DNA from: Plantago ovata
Taxonomy: Eukaryota > Streptophyta > Magnoliopsida > Lamiales > Plantaginaceae
Assembly (NCBI GenBank): GCA_028274465.1
Contig: CM051457.1
Span: 95,975,982 to 96,039,981 of the forward strand
DNA: 64,000 bases
Reading direction: 5' to 3'
In this document: piece by piece, positions 1-12,744 of the stretch
How positions within the stretch are numbered: the first letter of the stretch is position 1
How the letters are laid out: each line of letters begins with the position of its first letter
Notes under the pieces: generated by a model
Databases searched by the model: none
Seen by the model: only the letters and a program-made list of their open reading frames with translations
What the model was told of the DNA's origin: nothing
Position numbers and translations under genes: made by a program

Positions 1-1085
1 TAATGCTATACAAATTTTCTAAACCATCTTATTTATTCATATTTAAACAAACCTTATACCTCCGTCACCGTCGGGGAACGAACCATGCACCTCTACTTAA
101 CTATTCCAACTCCTTACCGCTGCACCAACTTATGAGTTATGACTCCGAGAAAATGAAGTTAATGAAGTTCTCATTTCTCAAGTTGTTTTGGTAGATTCCA
201 AATTTCTTAGACCAATAATATCCATGACAACCACCACCCATGGCCACCCCACTATCCAACTTTCAAATAAAAAATTAATTTATCTATCATCCACATACCC
301 ACCCTTTAACCAACCCACCAAAACACTTAAATTCACATTTATCCATCACCACCCACCATCCAACCAACGTAATTAATTTATCTTTTTTACTTTATTATTA
401 TCATTTAATAATGATAATATAATAGTTAAATATTATTATAAAATAACTAAATTAATTCAAAAAAAATCTCCATTGTTCCAAATAACAAATTAAACATTAT
501 ATTAATAAAGTACAAGTGTTTTTAGAATAAAATGAGGATTTGTAGAAGTGTGTACGATGTAACAAAGTTAGGTTCTATTTATAAAGGGAAAAAAATTAGA
601 AATTTTAATATAATTTTTATGTTTTAATTTCAAATAATACATAAAAATAAAAATAAATAAAATATAAAATAAAAAATAAACTTTCAAGATGCCATCTTCT
701 GAAAACTTAAACTCACTCTCAGTCTCATTAGTAGCATATCTGATGCAAAATCACAACACGTTGAAAACAATATTTGTACTGAAATAGGATTAACCTGAAG
801 TTGAAATATTTACCTCTTGTGTAAGGTATCGGAGAGGACAGATAAGCCCAAGATGAACAATCCTCACCAGTTAGTTAATGAAGCTGCTAATTAAAATTAT
901 GTAGTAAGATACATACGTAATAGTTATGTTAAACCAAGCGAAACTAACAAAGCAGAATTAATGTAGAGTAGAGGTCCTATCATTTAGGTGCAACATGATC
1001 TAACGTTTTTGTCGATTTCTATGAATCTGTCATGATACTGTTTTAATTAGTTTCTCAGTGACTTATGTTTCACCATATATATATT
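1..1085. other. AT-rich intergenic stretch
   Basis: No gene is supported here. The short open frames at 3-376 have no recognisable domain and are rich in simple His/Pro/Thr codon runs. The rest is AT-rich with A- and T-runs and many stops in all frames. Confidence 0.6.
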
Positions 1086-1093
1086 CTGCTGAT

Positions 1094-1887
1094 CAGGGGC
1101 GGGCCCACGTTGGCGCAAGGGGCAGCATTTGCTGCCCCTCGATTTTTGACTTGAATTATCTATTATACCCCTACTAACAAAATAAAAGCATTTAATATAT
1201 ATTTTGTGCATGTAGAAAGAATACTTTTTCTGCTGCAGCGCAAGTGGTTAACAGAGCTCGCTCAAAGTCCTTCTCCTGGTCATGGTAAGTGTTTGAATCC
1301 TATGGCCTCCACCCATCTTTATTTATTTATTTTGTTTTGTTAATAAAATCCTTCCCAATATTAATCTAAGTTTGTTAATAAAATCCTTCCCAATATTAAT
1401 CTAAGTTAATTATGTCTACTTTTACTGTTTTCATGATGATCATATCTGTGTTCCTTTTTATTTGTCTAACATTGTTTTGATGATAATTTTTTTTTATAAT
1501 TCTAAATTATATTAAAGTGTTTTTTTAAATAAAATTAGATTTTGAAAATACATCGTATTTAAAGCGGATAGTGTAGTCTTTTACTTCAAAGAATTTTGCC
1601 CCCGGCTAAATTTATTTATTTTGTTTTGTTAATAAAACCCTTTCAATATTAATCTAAGTTAATTATGTCTATTTTTACTGTTTTCATAATAAACATATCT
1701 GTGTTCCTTTTTATTTATGTCTAATATTTTTTTGTCATAATTTTTTTAATAATTCTAAATTATATTAAAGTGTTTATTTTTTTTAAAAAAAACTAGAATT
1801 TGAAAATACATCGTATTTAAAGCGGATAGTGTAATTTTTTACTTCAAAGAGTTTTGCTCCCCCTGACTAAAATTCCTGTGTTCGCTG
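1094..1887. mobile_element. Non-autonomous hAT-like element
   Basis: The element starts CAGGGGCGGGCCCACG and ends with the reverse complement of CAGCGAACACAGG, so the termini are imperfect inverted repeats. It is flanked by a perfect 8-bp duplication, ctgctgat (1086-1093 and 1888-1895), the size made by hAT transposases. It has no transposase ORF. Inside, a block of about 285 bp beginning in the ATTTATTTATTTTG tract is present twice in tandem (from about 1320 and again from about 1610). Near 1225-1300 there is a tRNA-promoter-like stretch (AGTGGTTAACAGAGC, then GTTTGAATCC), so a SINE-like segment may have been absorbed. A 20-bp palindrome, GGGGCAGC..GCTGCCCC, lies just inside the left end. 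Confidence 0.75.
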
Positions 1888-2089
1888 CTGCTGATGAGTT
1901 GGTTTCCAAAAGTACTCGTGTCGTACACTCGTACTTATCAGTATGAAACTTGATACTTTCCTTATATCTATATCTACATTCAAAGGGACTGTAGTACGAT
2001 TTACAGAAGCACAGTGTCTTGACTCTTGATATCGATATAAGGACAGTATTGAGTTTGGTTCTTTTCTGGAAATTAAATTGATATCATCT

Positions 2090-2340
2090 GTTCTGTTATA
2101 GATATGAATTTAGTTTGATTTGTTCAATTCAATCTGTTGTGGATATTAATTTAGTTTAATTTATTCGATTCGATATGTTCTGGATATAGTATAATTTGTT
2201 CGATTCAATCTATTCTCGACATTAATTTTGTTTAATTTGTTCGATTCAATCTGTTCTGGACATAAATTTAGTTTAATTTCTTCGATTCCATCTATTTTGG
2301 ATATTAATTTAGTTTAATTTGTTCTGTTCTGGATATGATG
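2090..2340. repeat. Degenerate minisatellite, unit about 45-50 bp
   Basis: About five imperfect tandem copies of a unit that reads roughly TTAGTTTAATTTGTTCGATT followed by CAATCTGTTCTGGATATTAA. Copies differ by point changes (TGTTCTGG, TATTCTCG, TATTTTGG) and small indels. No coding potential. Confidence 0.75.
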
Positions 2341-2605
2341 ATGACATTCTCAACTTATTAAGCTCCCAGCAGAAACACTCATCCACCTTATATCTGTTCC
2401 CAAGCAGCTCAAATCACCAGCCCCCAATGTCAGTCTGTAAACAGTTTCTTTGGGTCTCAGTCTGTAACAGTTTCTTTCTCTTCCAATTGTTTGCGCTTCA
2501 GCTCCACGATAACATACATTTTCACTATCAATTTGTGTGCGCTTCATCATATCAATAACCAGAGAAGTTGTGATATGTTGGCACCTTAGTTGCTCAAATT
2601 TCTAA

Positions 2606-3130
2606 TTACCTGCCTACTGTTTCTCTATGTCTGAGCTCAAAGATGAGATTTTCATCTTCGACTTTATTGCGCTTCATTACATCAACAGCCTGAGAAGTTT
2701 CCATATCCAGTTGCATTAATTGCTTTTTCATGAAATTTGGCAATTCTCTATGGCATTGACTTGCGAGCTCTTCAATCTTCATGTCCTCACATTCTTTCCA
2801 ACTCTTTATCAAGTCATTGCGAATATTACACTTGATATCATCCTTTACCAAAAGGCATCTTCCTCCTTGAGCAGGTCCATTTTGTTTTTAAGGCATTCTA
2901 TATCGAAGAATAGACCTTCGCTATTCAGCTCCTCTAAATGTATGTACGAGAATAGACCTTCGGTATTCAGCTTTTCTAAATTCTGCATTCCTTTCATTAG
3001 TCTTTGGGCTATGCTATCACTTTCTGTGAGTAACCTATTATCCAAAGCTGCATTGTAGCTATTGGTGAAAGCTGCCGAAACAATGGTTGATCTGGTGTTA
3101 ATAACATTGTCTTCTAGCCAATCGACAACC
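2606..3130 (-). pseudogene. Coiled-coil gene remnant, unrecognised
   Basis: On the minus strand, reading from about 3130, an open frame runs through residues such as VVDWLEDNVINTRS to KMDLLKEEDAFW, then stops. A second frame continues at 2851 with a Lys/Glu-rich, probably helical segment (KSWKECEDMKIEELASQ). The frames overlap out of phase, so the unit is broken by a frameshift. A segment of about 45 bp around 2900-2980 is duplicated in tandem. The flanks 2360-2430 and 3153-3225 carry another duplicated fragment (starting AGCTCCCAGCAGAAACA). I do not recognise the parent gene. Rearranged exon pieces are the most economical reading. Confidence 0.35.
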
Positions 3131-4081
3131 CGAAGAGTTAAACTTGGTTAGCGTAGCTCCCAGCAGAAACAGTGATGCATCCACCTTATATCTGTTTCCA
3201 AGCAGTTCAAATCACCAGCCCCCAATTTGTCCCTCCCAAAGAGTACCTGGTGATCAGCTCATGCGTGAAATTTGGTACATATGGAGGACAAGTTAGACAG
3301 ACAGACTCTCCTATTGCAATTATGGATCCCAAACAGTACCCTGGTGAATTCGAACTCGATTCAAGCTCCCTTTCCGAAGTCTATTAGTGCCAGCTGGTAC
3401 TAATAGTTTTCTCTTTGAATTCGAACTCGATTCAAGCTCCCTTTCCGAAGTCTATACTAAATGAAGCTTCTCATATCTATTAACTTGACCTCATCTCGTA
3501 ACCATTAGCCAACCCCTATCGAGTCCTCGGTTGTTTTTCAAATGATGCAAGAAAATTAAAGGTCATAATTTCAGGTCGATAAATTAGTTCCCTGTGACTG
3601 ATAAAAGCAGAGTTTGATAAACTGCATGATCTGATGAAAGATGATCCTTTACTCTTGAAGAGTTTCTTGCCTTGTAGGCCAGGTAGATTTCGTGAAAGAA
3701 TCTTGAATTAAGTCCTGAATTCGCCATCCAATTGAATCAGGGTTTTATCCCTTTGAACAAGCTGCGGCGCAAATGTTTTGAAGGAGAAGACAAACTAATA
3801 AAATTAGCTCTAATAAGTTTGTCCCCAAATTAACTCATCAGGGCCCTAAGTCCAAACGGCGTCGTTCCAAGTCAAAGTAAATGTTTTATCAACAGTTGAT
3901 ATTGCAAGTGGTAAAGGAAAGGATCTGACGGTTGCTGATCATCAGAAGTAAGAGGACAAGACAGAGCAGGCCGGTACTATAGTATTACCTTTGGAATAAT
4001 CACAGGCCTTGAACAGGACCAACATTTACATGCTGCATCAGTTTTGGTAAGAATGTCTCAATGTTTTATGTTTGACTACAT
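3131..4081. other. Intergenic with short duplicated exon-like pieces
   Basis: Contains the second copy of the fragment noted at 2360-2430. A 36-bp direct repeat starting TTCGAACTCGATTCAAGC (about 3348 and 3418) follows. Scattered plus-strand open codons include a basic tail-like run GPKSKRRRSKSK ending near 3880. Stops interrupt every longer frame, so this is at most a plus-strand gene relic. Confidence 0.35.
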
Positions 4082-4090
4082 TATAAATAA

Positions 4091-5159
4091 GACATAACGT
4101 TTGGTACCCCCACTGAACAGCGACTTTGCATCCTAACCCAACTATCATGGAAAATTACAAATAAACTCAAGTCACCGTCCGGCATTGACTCCGGCGCCCT
4201 CTCTCTCCTCAAAACTTAACAACCAAACACGCCATTATGTCTAAATTACTGTCTTTTCCACTTTCTTTTTTCTATTTTTATTTTTTCTATTTTTCTTTTT
4301 CCTATTTACCATCAACATTTTTTTTCTTTTTTCTATTTTCCTCTTTTCCTCTTTCTCTTTTCAATTTCAAAAAAGAGAGCAGAGCTCTGATCCTATTTGT
4401 AGATCGGAGAAGCTCTGCTCCGATCTGCAAATCGGTGCAGATCGGAGGCGAGCTCTGCTCCGCTTTGATCGGAGCAGAGCTTGCTGCTCCGATCTTGAAC
4501 GGAGCAGCTGTTTGCTCCGATTTGCAGATCGGAGCAGAGCTTGCTACTCCGATCTTGAACGGAGCAGAGTGTCTGCTCCGATTTTGATCGGAGCAGCTCT
4601 GTTTCGATCTGCAAATTGAAGCAGAGCTTTGCTCCGATTTTGATCGGAGAATCGGAGAGAGCAGAGCTACTTCGATTTTCCGATTGCTCTGCTCCGATCT
4701 CAGCAAATCGGAGCAGCTGTATTTTTTTATTAATTAATTAATTTATTTTTAGTTTTTTTTCATTTTGTTTTATTGTTTTCTCATTTTTTTTATTCATAAT
4801 AATTTGGGACTAAATTTGATTTCACTTTTTCTAAGGGCTTGTTTACAAATAGTTTTGTGGACTATTTTGAATTATAGTTAAATTATGTGTGTTAATTTCT
4901 AAATATTTTGTGTCAATATTATAAATATTAAAACATTTGGGTAAATCTGTAATAAATGAAACTTCATGTTGTTTGGTCAGAATTAGAAATTCCGGCACGG
5001 GCGAAAAGGTCATTTCCAAGGCTTAGAGCGCCGAAAGTCAAAGTCGTGGGTTAATCTGTAATTACGTTTATATAGCAGGGGAGGATTACGTAATAAAAAA
5101 TATAGATGGACTAATCTGTAATAGCGGAAAATAGCAGAGGTAACAAATGTAATTTGCCC
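4091..5159. mobile_element. Non-autonomous MULE with GGAGC hairpin array (copy 1)
   Basis: Ends are inverted repeats: left GACATAACGTTTGGTACCCC, right (reverse complement) GGGCAAATTACATTTGTTAC. A perfect 9-bp duplication, tataaataa, flanks it (4082-4090 and 5160-5168), the Mutator signature. The core at about 4393-4720 is an array of palindromic units around GATCGGAGCAGAGCT and CTCCGATC. The rest is AT-rich and non-coding. Open frames over the array exist on both strands only because the repeat lacks stops, so they are not genes. It is related to the copies at 18820-20157 and 40827-41650. Confidence 0.85.
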
Positions 5160-5481
5160 TATAAATAAATGATCATTGATTCAAGGTACTGGACTTCATA
5201 TCCTAATAACCAAGTTTGTGTGGTGGCTTTCGCTTGTTCTTGGCAGACTGATTACATATACGATTGTGTGGAGCACTACTGCAGAACTACCCACACAAAA
5301 TGCAACATGTTTTTTAAGAGGGCAAAGATTGGACCGTCCTGTCAGATGTCTCAACAAGCTCCCGGTACTGTGGACTGTGGCCCTGTGGTTTGTTATCCAT
5401 TGAGAAACTTGTAACTAGTCGAAAATTTGTTGCTTAGCAGTGGACGGTAGACATAGGTGGTAAATTCAGGTCACATATGGC

Positions 5482-6297
5482 TAGTGTTGAGCAACAGTCC
5501 AAAATCGGACCGGACCGAGACAGTGTGGACCGAACTTTAAATTTAAGGCTTTTCATGGACCGGAGACCAGAGACCGGACCGTAATGGACACGGTCCGGTC
5601 CCGGGTTTGCCCGGGTTTGGACAGACGGGACATATGGATTTTATTTAAAAAAAAAAAAAAGAAATGAAAGAGATAAAGAAAGAAAACAAGAGCCACACGT
5701 TTTATACTCCTAGTCACAACTCCCAGATCCCATTTTCATCTCAAATCTCATCCATTGATTCCATTCCCTTCCAAATCTCATCCATCTTCTTCTAAATCTC
5801 ATTTCCGTTTCAAATCCCATCTTACCTCTCATCAATTTCCACCCAACTCCTCCTTCTTCATTCAAACAAAGATGAAATTTTTTGATTTGAGCTCCAAGGT
5901 GGTGGTCGGTGTAGCGGTAACAAGGTAGTGTCGTAGTGGTCCGGTGCCTCTTTGTCTGAAGTGAGAAACAGGGTCAGAGAATAGAGAATGGCCGTGTGAA
6001 GAAAACAGAGAGAAAGAATGGTGAAGAAACTGGATCTGGAAGTATGTTTACAGATCTAGGTTTTTGTTTGGGGAAAAATGAGTCTTCAAGAGTGGAGAAA
6101 TATATGTAAAAATTTAAAAATTATTAATAAATTAATCGAGTCCGGTCCACACGGTCCAGACCGTAAAAACCACGATTCTGGACCTGGACCAGACCGGACC
6201 GGGCAGACTTTGACAAAAATCCTTGGACCGTAGATCGGACCGTATATTTACGGTCCGGTCCGGTTTTACGGTCCGGGTCTGTTTATGCTCAGCACTA
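5482..6297. mobile_element. Non-autonomous hAT element
   Basis: Terminal inverted repeats TAGTGTTGAGCAACAG (left) and TAGTGCTGAGCATAAACAG (right end reversed). A perfect 8-bp duplication, catatggc, lies at 5474-5481 and 6298-6305. Subterminal regions are rich in GGACCGGACC/GGTCCGGTCC motifs, typical of hAT transposase binding clusters. The middle carries a pyrimidine-rich stretch followed by an ATG at 5871 that resembles a captured 5' leader but opens no substantial frame. Confidence 0.88.
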
Positions 6298-6305
6298 CAT
6301 ATGGC

Positions 6306-6643
6306 TAAACTATTGCATGGGTTCCATGAGAACTTGTCTTCTATTTGTGTGAAAAGGGGTAAACTAATATTTTGCTATCAGAAGTCCAGACTTCTTGATA
6401 TGTTGATTTGGTGGCATGTAATGTAAACTATATTACTGCATTTCACAACTTTGCTTTATTAGAATTTGACCTTATACGAGAAAAAAAGTTGTCTTGATGG
6501 TCGGCTTTTCGACATTTCTTATTTTAGTAGGCTAGTAGCATCCCTCTAAGCTCAAACTCTAGTATGGGAAAAGACAAAAACAATTGTAAAGAATAATACA
6601 CTTGAGAAAGATATATAAACGAAGTTGCCCATCACTTAATTAA
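6306..6643. other. Intergenic spacer
   Basis: About 340 bp between the hAT element and the giant MULE. No coding or repeat structure seen. Confidence 0.5.
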
Positions 6644-6652
6644 TAGATTGAT

Positions 6653-6709
6653 GGGGCTTTCTATTCTCAAGTCGTCTTCGTACCGACCTGAGAACAGGTC
6701 TCCGTTAGA
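6653..6709 (+). repeat. Left terminal inverted repeat of giant MULE
   Basis: Pairs with 30703-30759 with five mismatches in 57 bases. Similarity weakens beyond this but a CACGTGGC match continues to about 6728. An internal CGTACCGACCTGAG is the right arm of a small hairpin that is perfect in the other end. Confidence 0.9.
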
Positions 6710-8589
6710 TATCTGCCACGTGGCGGTTGATTTAATCTGGACCTTTGTTTTTTGTTCAAAGCTATTTTTCGGTACAATCTATTTAAAATCATTTATTTAA
6801 TAATAAAAAATTTCACCTAAAATACAACTTGACTATAATGCCCCTTTTTATATATATTTATTTATTCTGAAAAAATATTTTGATTGTAAATTAAAATTAT
6901 ATATTATTACATTTCTTAAAATTCATATTAATTAATTAACATTTTTATACATTATACAAGGCAAATCTTTTTTTTTAATTAATCATCACTCAATTGAATT
7001 AAACATCGAATTAAACATCATCCAGATTAATCAATACCAGAAGAACCCTATTCATCGGCGTCCATCTTCATTTTCATCGGCGGCGTCCATCTTCATCTTC
7101 ATCGACGTCCACTCCGTTTTCTCTCATCGTCTGCGTCTGCAAGAAGTGAACCAAGAAGAGGCTCTGTTTCCTGGAGTAGATTAAGCAAGGCGACTGATAC
7201 ACCACCGCGTCTCCTCACTGACAACCGGTTGCCCCTGACGCAGTGATTCACTTGTGCGGTAAGAAGAATCCTTCTCTAATTTTGATGTATATATAGCTTG
7301 ATTAAACTTTGATTGAGTATTAGAATTAGGGTTATTTTGTTTCTGTACCTGCTCCGAAAACTGAAGCATTAGCATAGCTACTGATTGAGATGATAAATAA
7401 TCAATACTCCAGTTTGATGTACCTGCTCTGTTTCAATGGATTCTGCGAGATCATTTTGTTTCTGTACCTGCTCTGTTTCAATGGTTTGCTTTATGGACTT
7501 TTTGTTTCTTTTTTCTTCCGTTCTTCTGCCCGTAGTGACCGGGACAGTGACTCTCAATCTGACAAGGATTCAGGTAATATATACATTTGATCATTTTGTC
7601 TGACTTCATATAGATACAAATCTATATTTTTATTTCAGAATCGTACAGTTGAAGTGGGGTGCTATATAAGAAGGCATTGTTTTAATCTGTTTCACTGTTC
7701 GATTATAATCTTTTCAGCAGTGATGCGGGGTGCATGACTTTTTTTAAGTGACATTTGCATTCATATTAACTCTTCTTTATGAAAAGTATGACATTTGCAT
7801 TCAATATTACATGTTCTTTAGGAAAAGTAAGTATGCAAGTGGTTTGCTCTGTTTGTTTCAATTTATAATTGAAAAAGACACACATAACCTATCTTGAGAC
7901 TTTATGGATATGATGTTGGTTTCTTTTTATGATATTCAGGATTCGATTCCCCTCCACCCCTTTTCTTGTTTACTATTTTTGTGTCATTAAATCCCTGTCT
8001 GAATATCCTAGATATATTGTTTGATGAATTCTAGAGCAATCTCTGTGAACACTACAGAGGTCGGTGATTGAAACTTAACCATGTTATTTGGAATGGAGTA
8101 GTTGCTATCTGTATGTTAAGTGTGGTTTGGTTAATTCCAATTTGAGTTGCTAATGGTACAATACCTGGAACAAAAAAAATATTCCGCAAAGCACCTAGGC
8201 TGTATGGAAAGCTTGAGCATTGGTTTATACTATAGTTTATAGAACTTGTATTGTATGCTGAACTGAATTGTTAGTTTTGGCCAGCTTGTCCACTGAAATG
8301 TAATAGATGCACATATCTGTAGTACTTCATTTGTTATGTACTTCATTAATTTAGAGTAAGACACTGCTTATGCTTATATGGTAGATACTGTACATTAATC
8401 CAATTTAGTATATAATTTCAAAGTTGTGTTCAATTTGTTGGTACTTTTTGTTTTCTTATTTAGCTGGCATGTTCTGGTAATAAGAAATGATTTGTCGTTT
8501 ATGAGCATTGAAGATGAAGATAAGGGTAGTAAATAATGATGACTTGATCATTGGTAATATAACTTGTTGTTCTGTCATTTGTAGGTAGT
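6710..8589. other. MULE 5' region upstream of the transposase
   Basis: AT-rich subterminal DNA to about 7000, then a pyrimidine-rich leader-like block with repeated CATCGGCGTCCATCTTC (7050-7120). Next comes intron-like T-rich sequence with a local duplication of TTTTGTTTCTGTACCTGCTC (about 7337 and 7454). This probably holds the promoter and 5' UTR of the transposase gene. No further coding exon is supported. Confidence 0.5.
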
Positions 8590-11133
8590 ATGGATGCTGA
8601 TTTCGAAGGGGTTGATATTTGTAATGATGGGAGCAGCAGTTCGGATGAGGACCCAGACGATTTAGAAGATTTACCATCCGATTGCGGTTATAAACTCTAT
8701 AAGCCTTATGTTAATGGTAAAGTAACCGACACCTCATCGGAAACCGTCGATGATGTGGGAAGGTATGTTTTTGTGCGGTGGAGGCATGCCCACAAATTCT
8801 ACCTTCAGTATGGCCGTGAAAGAGGATTTGACTTTAGGAGAACCCACCGAAGAAAAGATCGATTCTGCAAGACTGTCAATGTGGAATGGGAATGTGTACA
8901 TGCAGGAAATCACAAGGTTGATGAAACAACGGGTACGTAATTCTAGAGAGAGCAAGAGATGTGGGTGTGAAGCCAAATTTCGAGTGGCACGTGGACCGGA
9001 TGGTGATAAGTTGTACTATGTGTCTTATATAATCAATGAACACAACCATGTCTTGCAACTGGCAAAACAGCCCATTGTCTCAAATGTAACAGGTGATGTA
9101 ATTGAATATAGAGTATTGAATGTATATTGCATCTCATTCTTATGCAAGCTAATTTTTTTTTAATTTAATATTTCAGCTATATAACGGGGCCACAGAAGTT
9201 TGCGTTGTCATCGTTGAATAAGGCGGGTATTCGAACCCGAGATAGTATAAAAATTATGGAAATGGATACTGGTGGTCCTGGAACTCTACCTTTTCGTCCC
9301 AAGTCTGTATACAATTATCTATATAAGAAGCAGATTGAGGAAGTTGTTAGAAATGGCGATTCTAACACGGCATTGGCTCTTTTGGATGGGATGAAGATGA
9401 ATGATCCGGATTTGACGGTTGAGTATATGGTCAATCCCGATGACAATAGGCTTACTGCTATATTCTGGTCCGATGGATTTTCACGAGCATCATACAAATA
9501 TTTTGGTGATGTTCTGGTGTTTGATAGTACGTATAAGACTAACAAGTATGGTTTCCCACTGGTAATTTTGTCAGGAGTTGATAATCACCTGAAAAACTGT
9601 ATCTTTGGTGCTGCATTGATGTTGCGTGAGACAAATGAAGCGTACATATGGTTGTTGAGTACGTTTAAAGAAGTGATGGGTGGGAAGATCCCGGTTTCAG
9701 TTCTTACAGATCAAGATGCAGCAATGCGCCATGCAATCTCAGTTGAGTTTCCTGAAGCAAAACATAGGTTGTGTAGTTGGCATTTGCAGAGAAAATGCAT
9801 GCAGTATGTAAAGAATCAGAAGTTCACCCAATCTTTTGGAAACCTACTGAAGGAAAATATAAGTGTTGAGGAATTTGATCTGCGTTGGGCTGAACTGACG
9901 GAGCCATTTGCGGACAATAGCTGGGTGATTGAAACTTATAACAAAAGACACATGTGGAGCGAGGCTTATTTTCGGGGGCATTTCACGGGAAGGATGTCGA
10001 CCACAAATAGAGCAGAGTCGCTAAACTCGCAGTTTAAGGATAATTGCAAATCTGGAAACCACATCACTGCATTCCTAAAGCACTTTCATGTGGTACTTGG
10101 CAGAATCCGATCTGTGTTTTTGGTTTCTGAAGAACAATCAGAACATGACCCACCATACATCAGACCCGGTGCACCTCTGTTCCACCTTGAAAAGCATGCG
10201 TCATCCATATGCACCAATAGTGTTTTCGACGAGTTACGCCTAGAAATTGTTAGAGAGCAAGGGCTTGTGCTTGTTGAGTCCATTAAGGAAGACAATAAAT
10301 TCAACGAAACTTTTACGAGGTACACACGCGATAACAAATTGTGGACAGTGGAGGTAGATTTGGATGAAAGAAAATTCATTTGTAGTTGTATGATGTTGGA
10401 GACCGATGGATTGCCATGCCGCCACTTATTTTCTGCATTTAAAGCCATGCACTTGACGGAGATCCCTAATGAATGCATATGGCCCAGGTGGACAAAAGCC
10501 ATTGGAAAACAACTACTGGAGACGTATCCAATTACGTTTCCTGAAATGAACCCGCAAATTCAAAAATTCTCTAAACTTCAGAGAGAATCTGCATTCTCCA
10601 ACTTCCAAGCATCTCAAACTGAATCTCCAGGAAACAAAGATTATAAACGATCTCGTGGGATGATGCATGATCCTGACAAAGAGGATGATGTGATACGACC
10701 CGATAAATCGGAACCTATTTATAATTCCTCAAAATTTAATGTTCGTGATCCTATAAGTAATCGAAAGTCTAGCACTGGAGATCCGATAAAGGTTGGAAAA
10801 AGAGGTGCCCGTAAAGGTCAACCGCAAAAATGTGGCACGTGCGGGTATGTAAAGTTTGTGTAGTTTGGTTTTTTTTTTTTTTTTATTTTTGGTACATGTA
10901 GTTTGATTACTTTAAACGAGTATGATGTTGTATATAATTGTTATATTGTGTTTCCTTATTAACCTTTGTTTTCTGTGTTTTGTCCTTGAACTAGTAACTA
11001 TGGGCATAAAGGTGGATCATGCATTAGGAATGCGGAGAGAGAAGCCAATAAGAAGAAGAAAAAATCAAAAGGTCAGTTGGACGGAGATCCTAATGACATC
11101 AATGAGACCGACATGGATGAGGACATGACTTAG
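8590..11133 (+). CDS. FAR1/MULE-type transposase
   Basis: Probable DDE transposase of the giant MULE, expected to act in the nucleus on its terminal repeats. Order of parts: acidic N-terminus (from the ATG at 8590), FAR1-type WRKY-GCM1-like zinc domain (8750-9090, with GFDFRRTHRRKD and later CGCEAKF and EHNH), and MULE catalytic core in the long exon 9178-10844. The core has VFDSTY, TDQDAAM, CSWH and TTNRAES, giving candidate D, D and E. A SWIM finger follows (CSCMMLETDGLPCRH). A GT donor at 10845 joins exon 10995-11133 in phase, completing a CX2CX4HX4C zinc knuckle (CGTCGNYGHKGGSC) and a Lys-rich tail. The N-terminal exon changes frame near 8935 and the junction near 9094-9178 does not close in phase, so this copy looks lightly damaged. 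A host FAR1-related gene is the alternative, but its place inside the MULE favours transposase. Confidence 0.82.
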
Positions 11134-12744
11134 AATGATTGTTGGCTGTGAAGTTAAGGTATATTGTATGGACACCCGGGTGAAGAACCAGGAGTGATGG
11201 GCTGGTCGGTCAAATACTCAAATCAGCAAACAAGGAAAATGAGATCAGGAGATGATGCATGGTGCAACTGCAGCAGGACTGATCAATCTTCATGGCTCTT
11301 GCTTTTGATTTTCTTCTGATACATTATTTGATACTTGTTGGATTAATGTGGTGTTGTTGGCATTGTATATTAAGTTCTCGACTGTTTGCTCGGAGAGTTT
11401 CATCGGTTTCTCAAAAGAAGCATTCTGTGATCTGGTTAGCTTTATGAAGCTTGCAATCCCTTCAGCTGTAATGATTTGGTATATGTACATTAATGTTCTA
11501 CTATGATTTCTCCATTTTTGGTCCATGTATAATAAAACTTCCAACTTTGTATTTGTTTTTTCACTCATTACGGTGCATCTAGTGTGTTGAATCCTCATCT
11601 GTTATGTGTTATTATATCAATGTGAGCCTCCTACAGACCTCCCTTTAGCATGAATGCATGATCATTGTGTAGAGGTTTCATTAACACAGTCCATATTACT
11701 TTTCTTTGCTCCCTTTCTCTTAATGTGGTTTACTTGAAATTGCAGGTTAGAGTATTGGCCATTCGAGATGGTAGTTCTGTTATATATAGAATCTCCCCCC
11801 TAATCGGAAACTAGAGACATCGGTATTATTATAAGGTTTTATCCATGTAGCCTGATTTGTATGAAGTACGAACTACGTTCATGAAATTAGATGTTATCTT
11901 ACTCATTCGAGTTTCATCTTAACATCCTTAATACCTAGCTGTTGGATGGTCTATATGTCTCAGTTGGACTTGGTGCTGCTTTAAGGTTGGTAATTTCAGT
12001 AAAACTCATCATATTAATTTCATCCACTAAAAAAAGGTAACTTAGAACAACCAGGATAAAAATGTTTCAGTTGACGATCTAAAATATAATAATGTTTTCT
12101 TTCCTCCTTAGTTTGCTTTTCTGCTTGCTTAATGCATTTAATTGTCTTCAGATTAGGTTTGGACCAGTATTGTATTAGAGTATTTAGTTCTCACGCAGTT
12201 TCCAATATGCTAAATTCATTTGCTCATTTCTTGGTGAGAATTTAGGGGATGAAGGTTTAGATGTGGATTTGAAGCTACAAAGGATAAAACCAACAATACT
12301 AGTCAAACTCCCAAAAGGAGGAGGTTAGCTGGAGTGACATAGAATGCGCACAATCTTGATCACTTGAAAGATGCTAAAATTGATGATGATAAAAGATGCT
12401 TCAAGTTCAACATGTTCTATTATAGTAATGGATTCACATGTCGGATTCTTCCACACACACACAAAAAAAAAAAAAAAAAAACGCCTACTTGTGGAACTAC
12501 AAGTGGCATTTATGGTGGCTTACAATGTGTTCTTTTATAGTGTATCATACACTGTGTACACTGTATCCTCTTGCTTCAGATAGAAAGCACTGAAAAAATA
12601 GTTATGTGCCAATATGAATTTGTAAGCCTCTTAAATGAGCTACTGTGCAATGACTTTAAAGAGATACTGGTAAATTGAACTTCATACACAGCTTGGTGGT
12701 TGCAATTTCGAATAAATTCATATTGTAAATTTAGCCTTCATGCT
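11134..12744. other. MULE interior, 3' UTR-like and unassigned
   Basis: T-rich sequence after the transposase stop, likely its 3' UTR. A short exon-like stretch at 12240-12340 (frame with GDEGLDVDLKLQRIK) ends in stops. A CACACAC/A-run lies near 12460. No gene supported. Confidence 0.4.

Noticed and set aside
8590..11133. Domesticated host FAR1-related gene
   Set aside because: It lies between paired MULE ends with a target duplication and has an apparent frame break, so a transposon gene is the better reading, though not proven.
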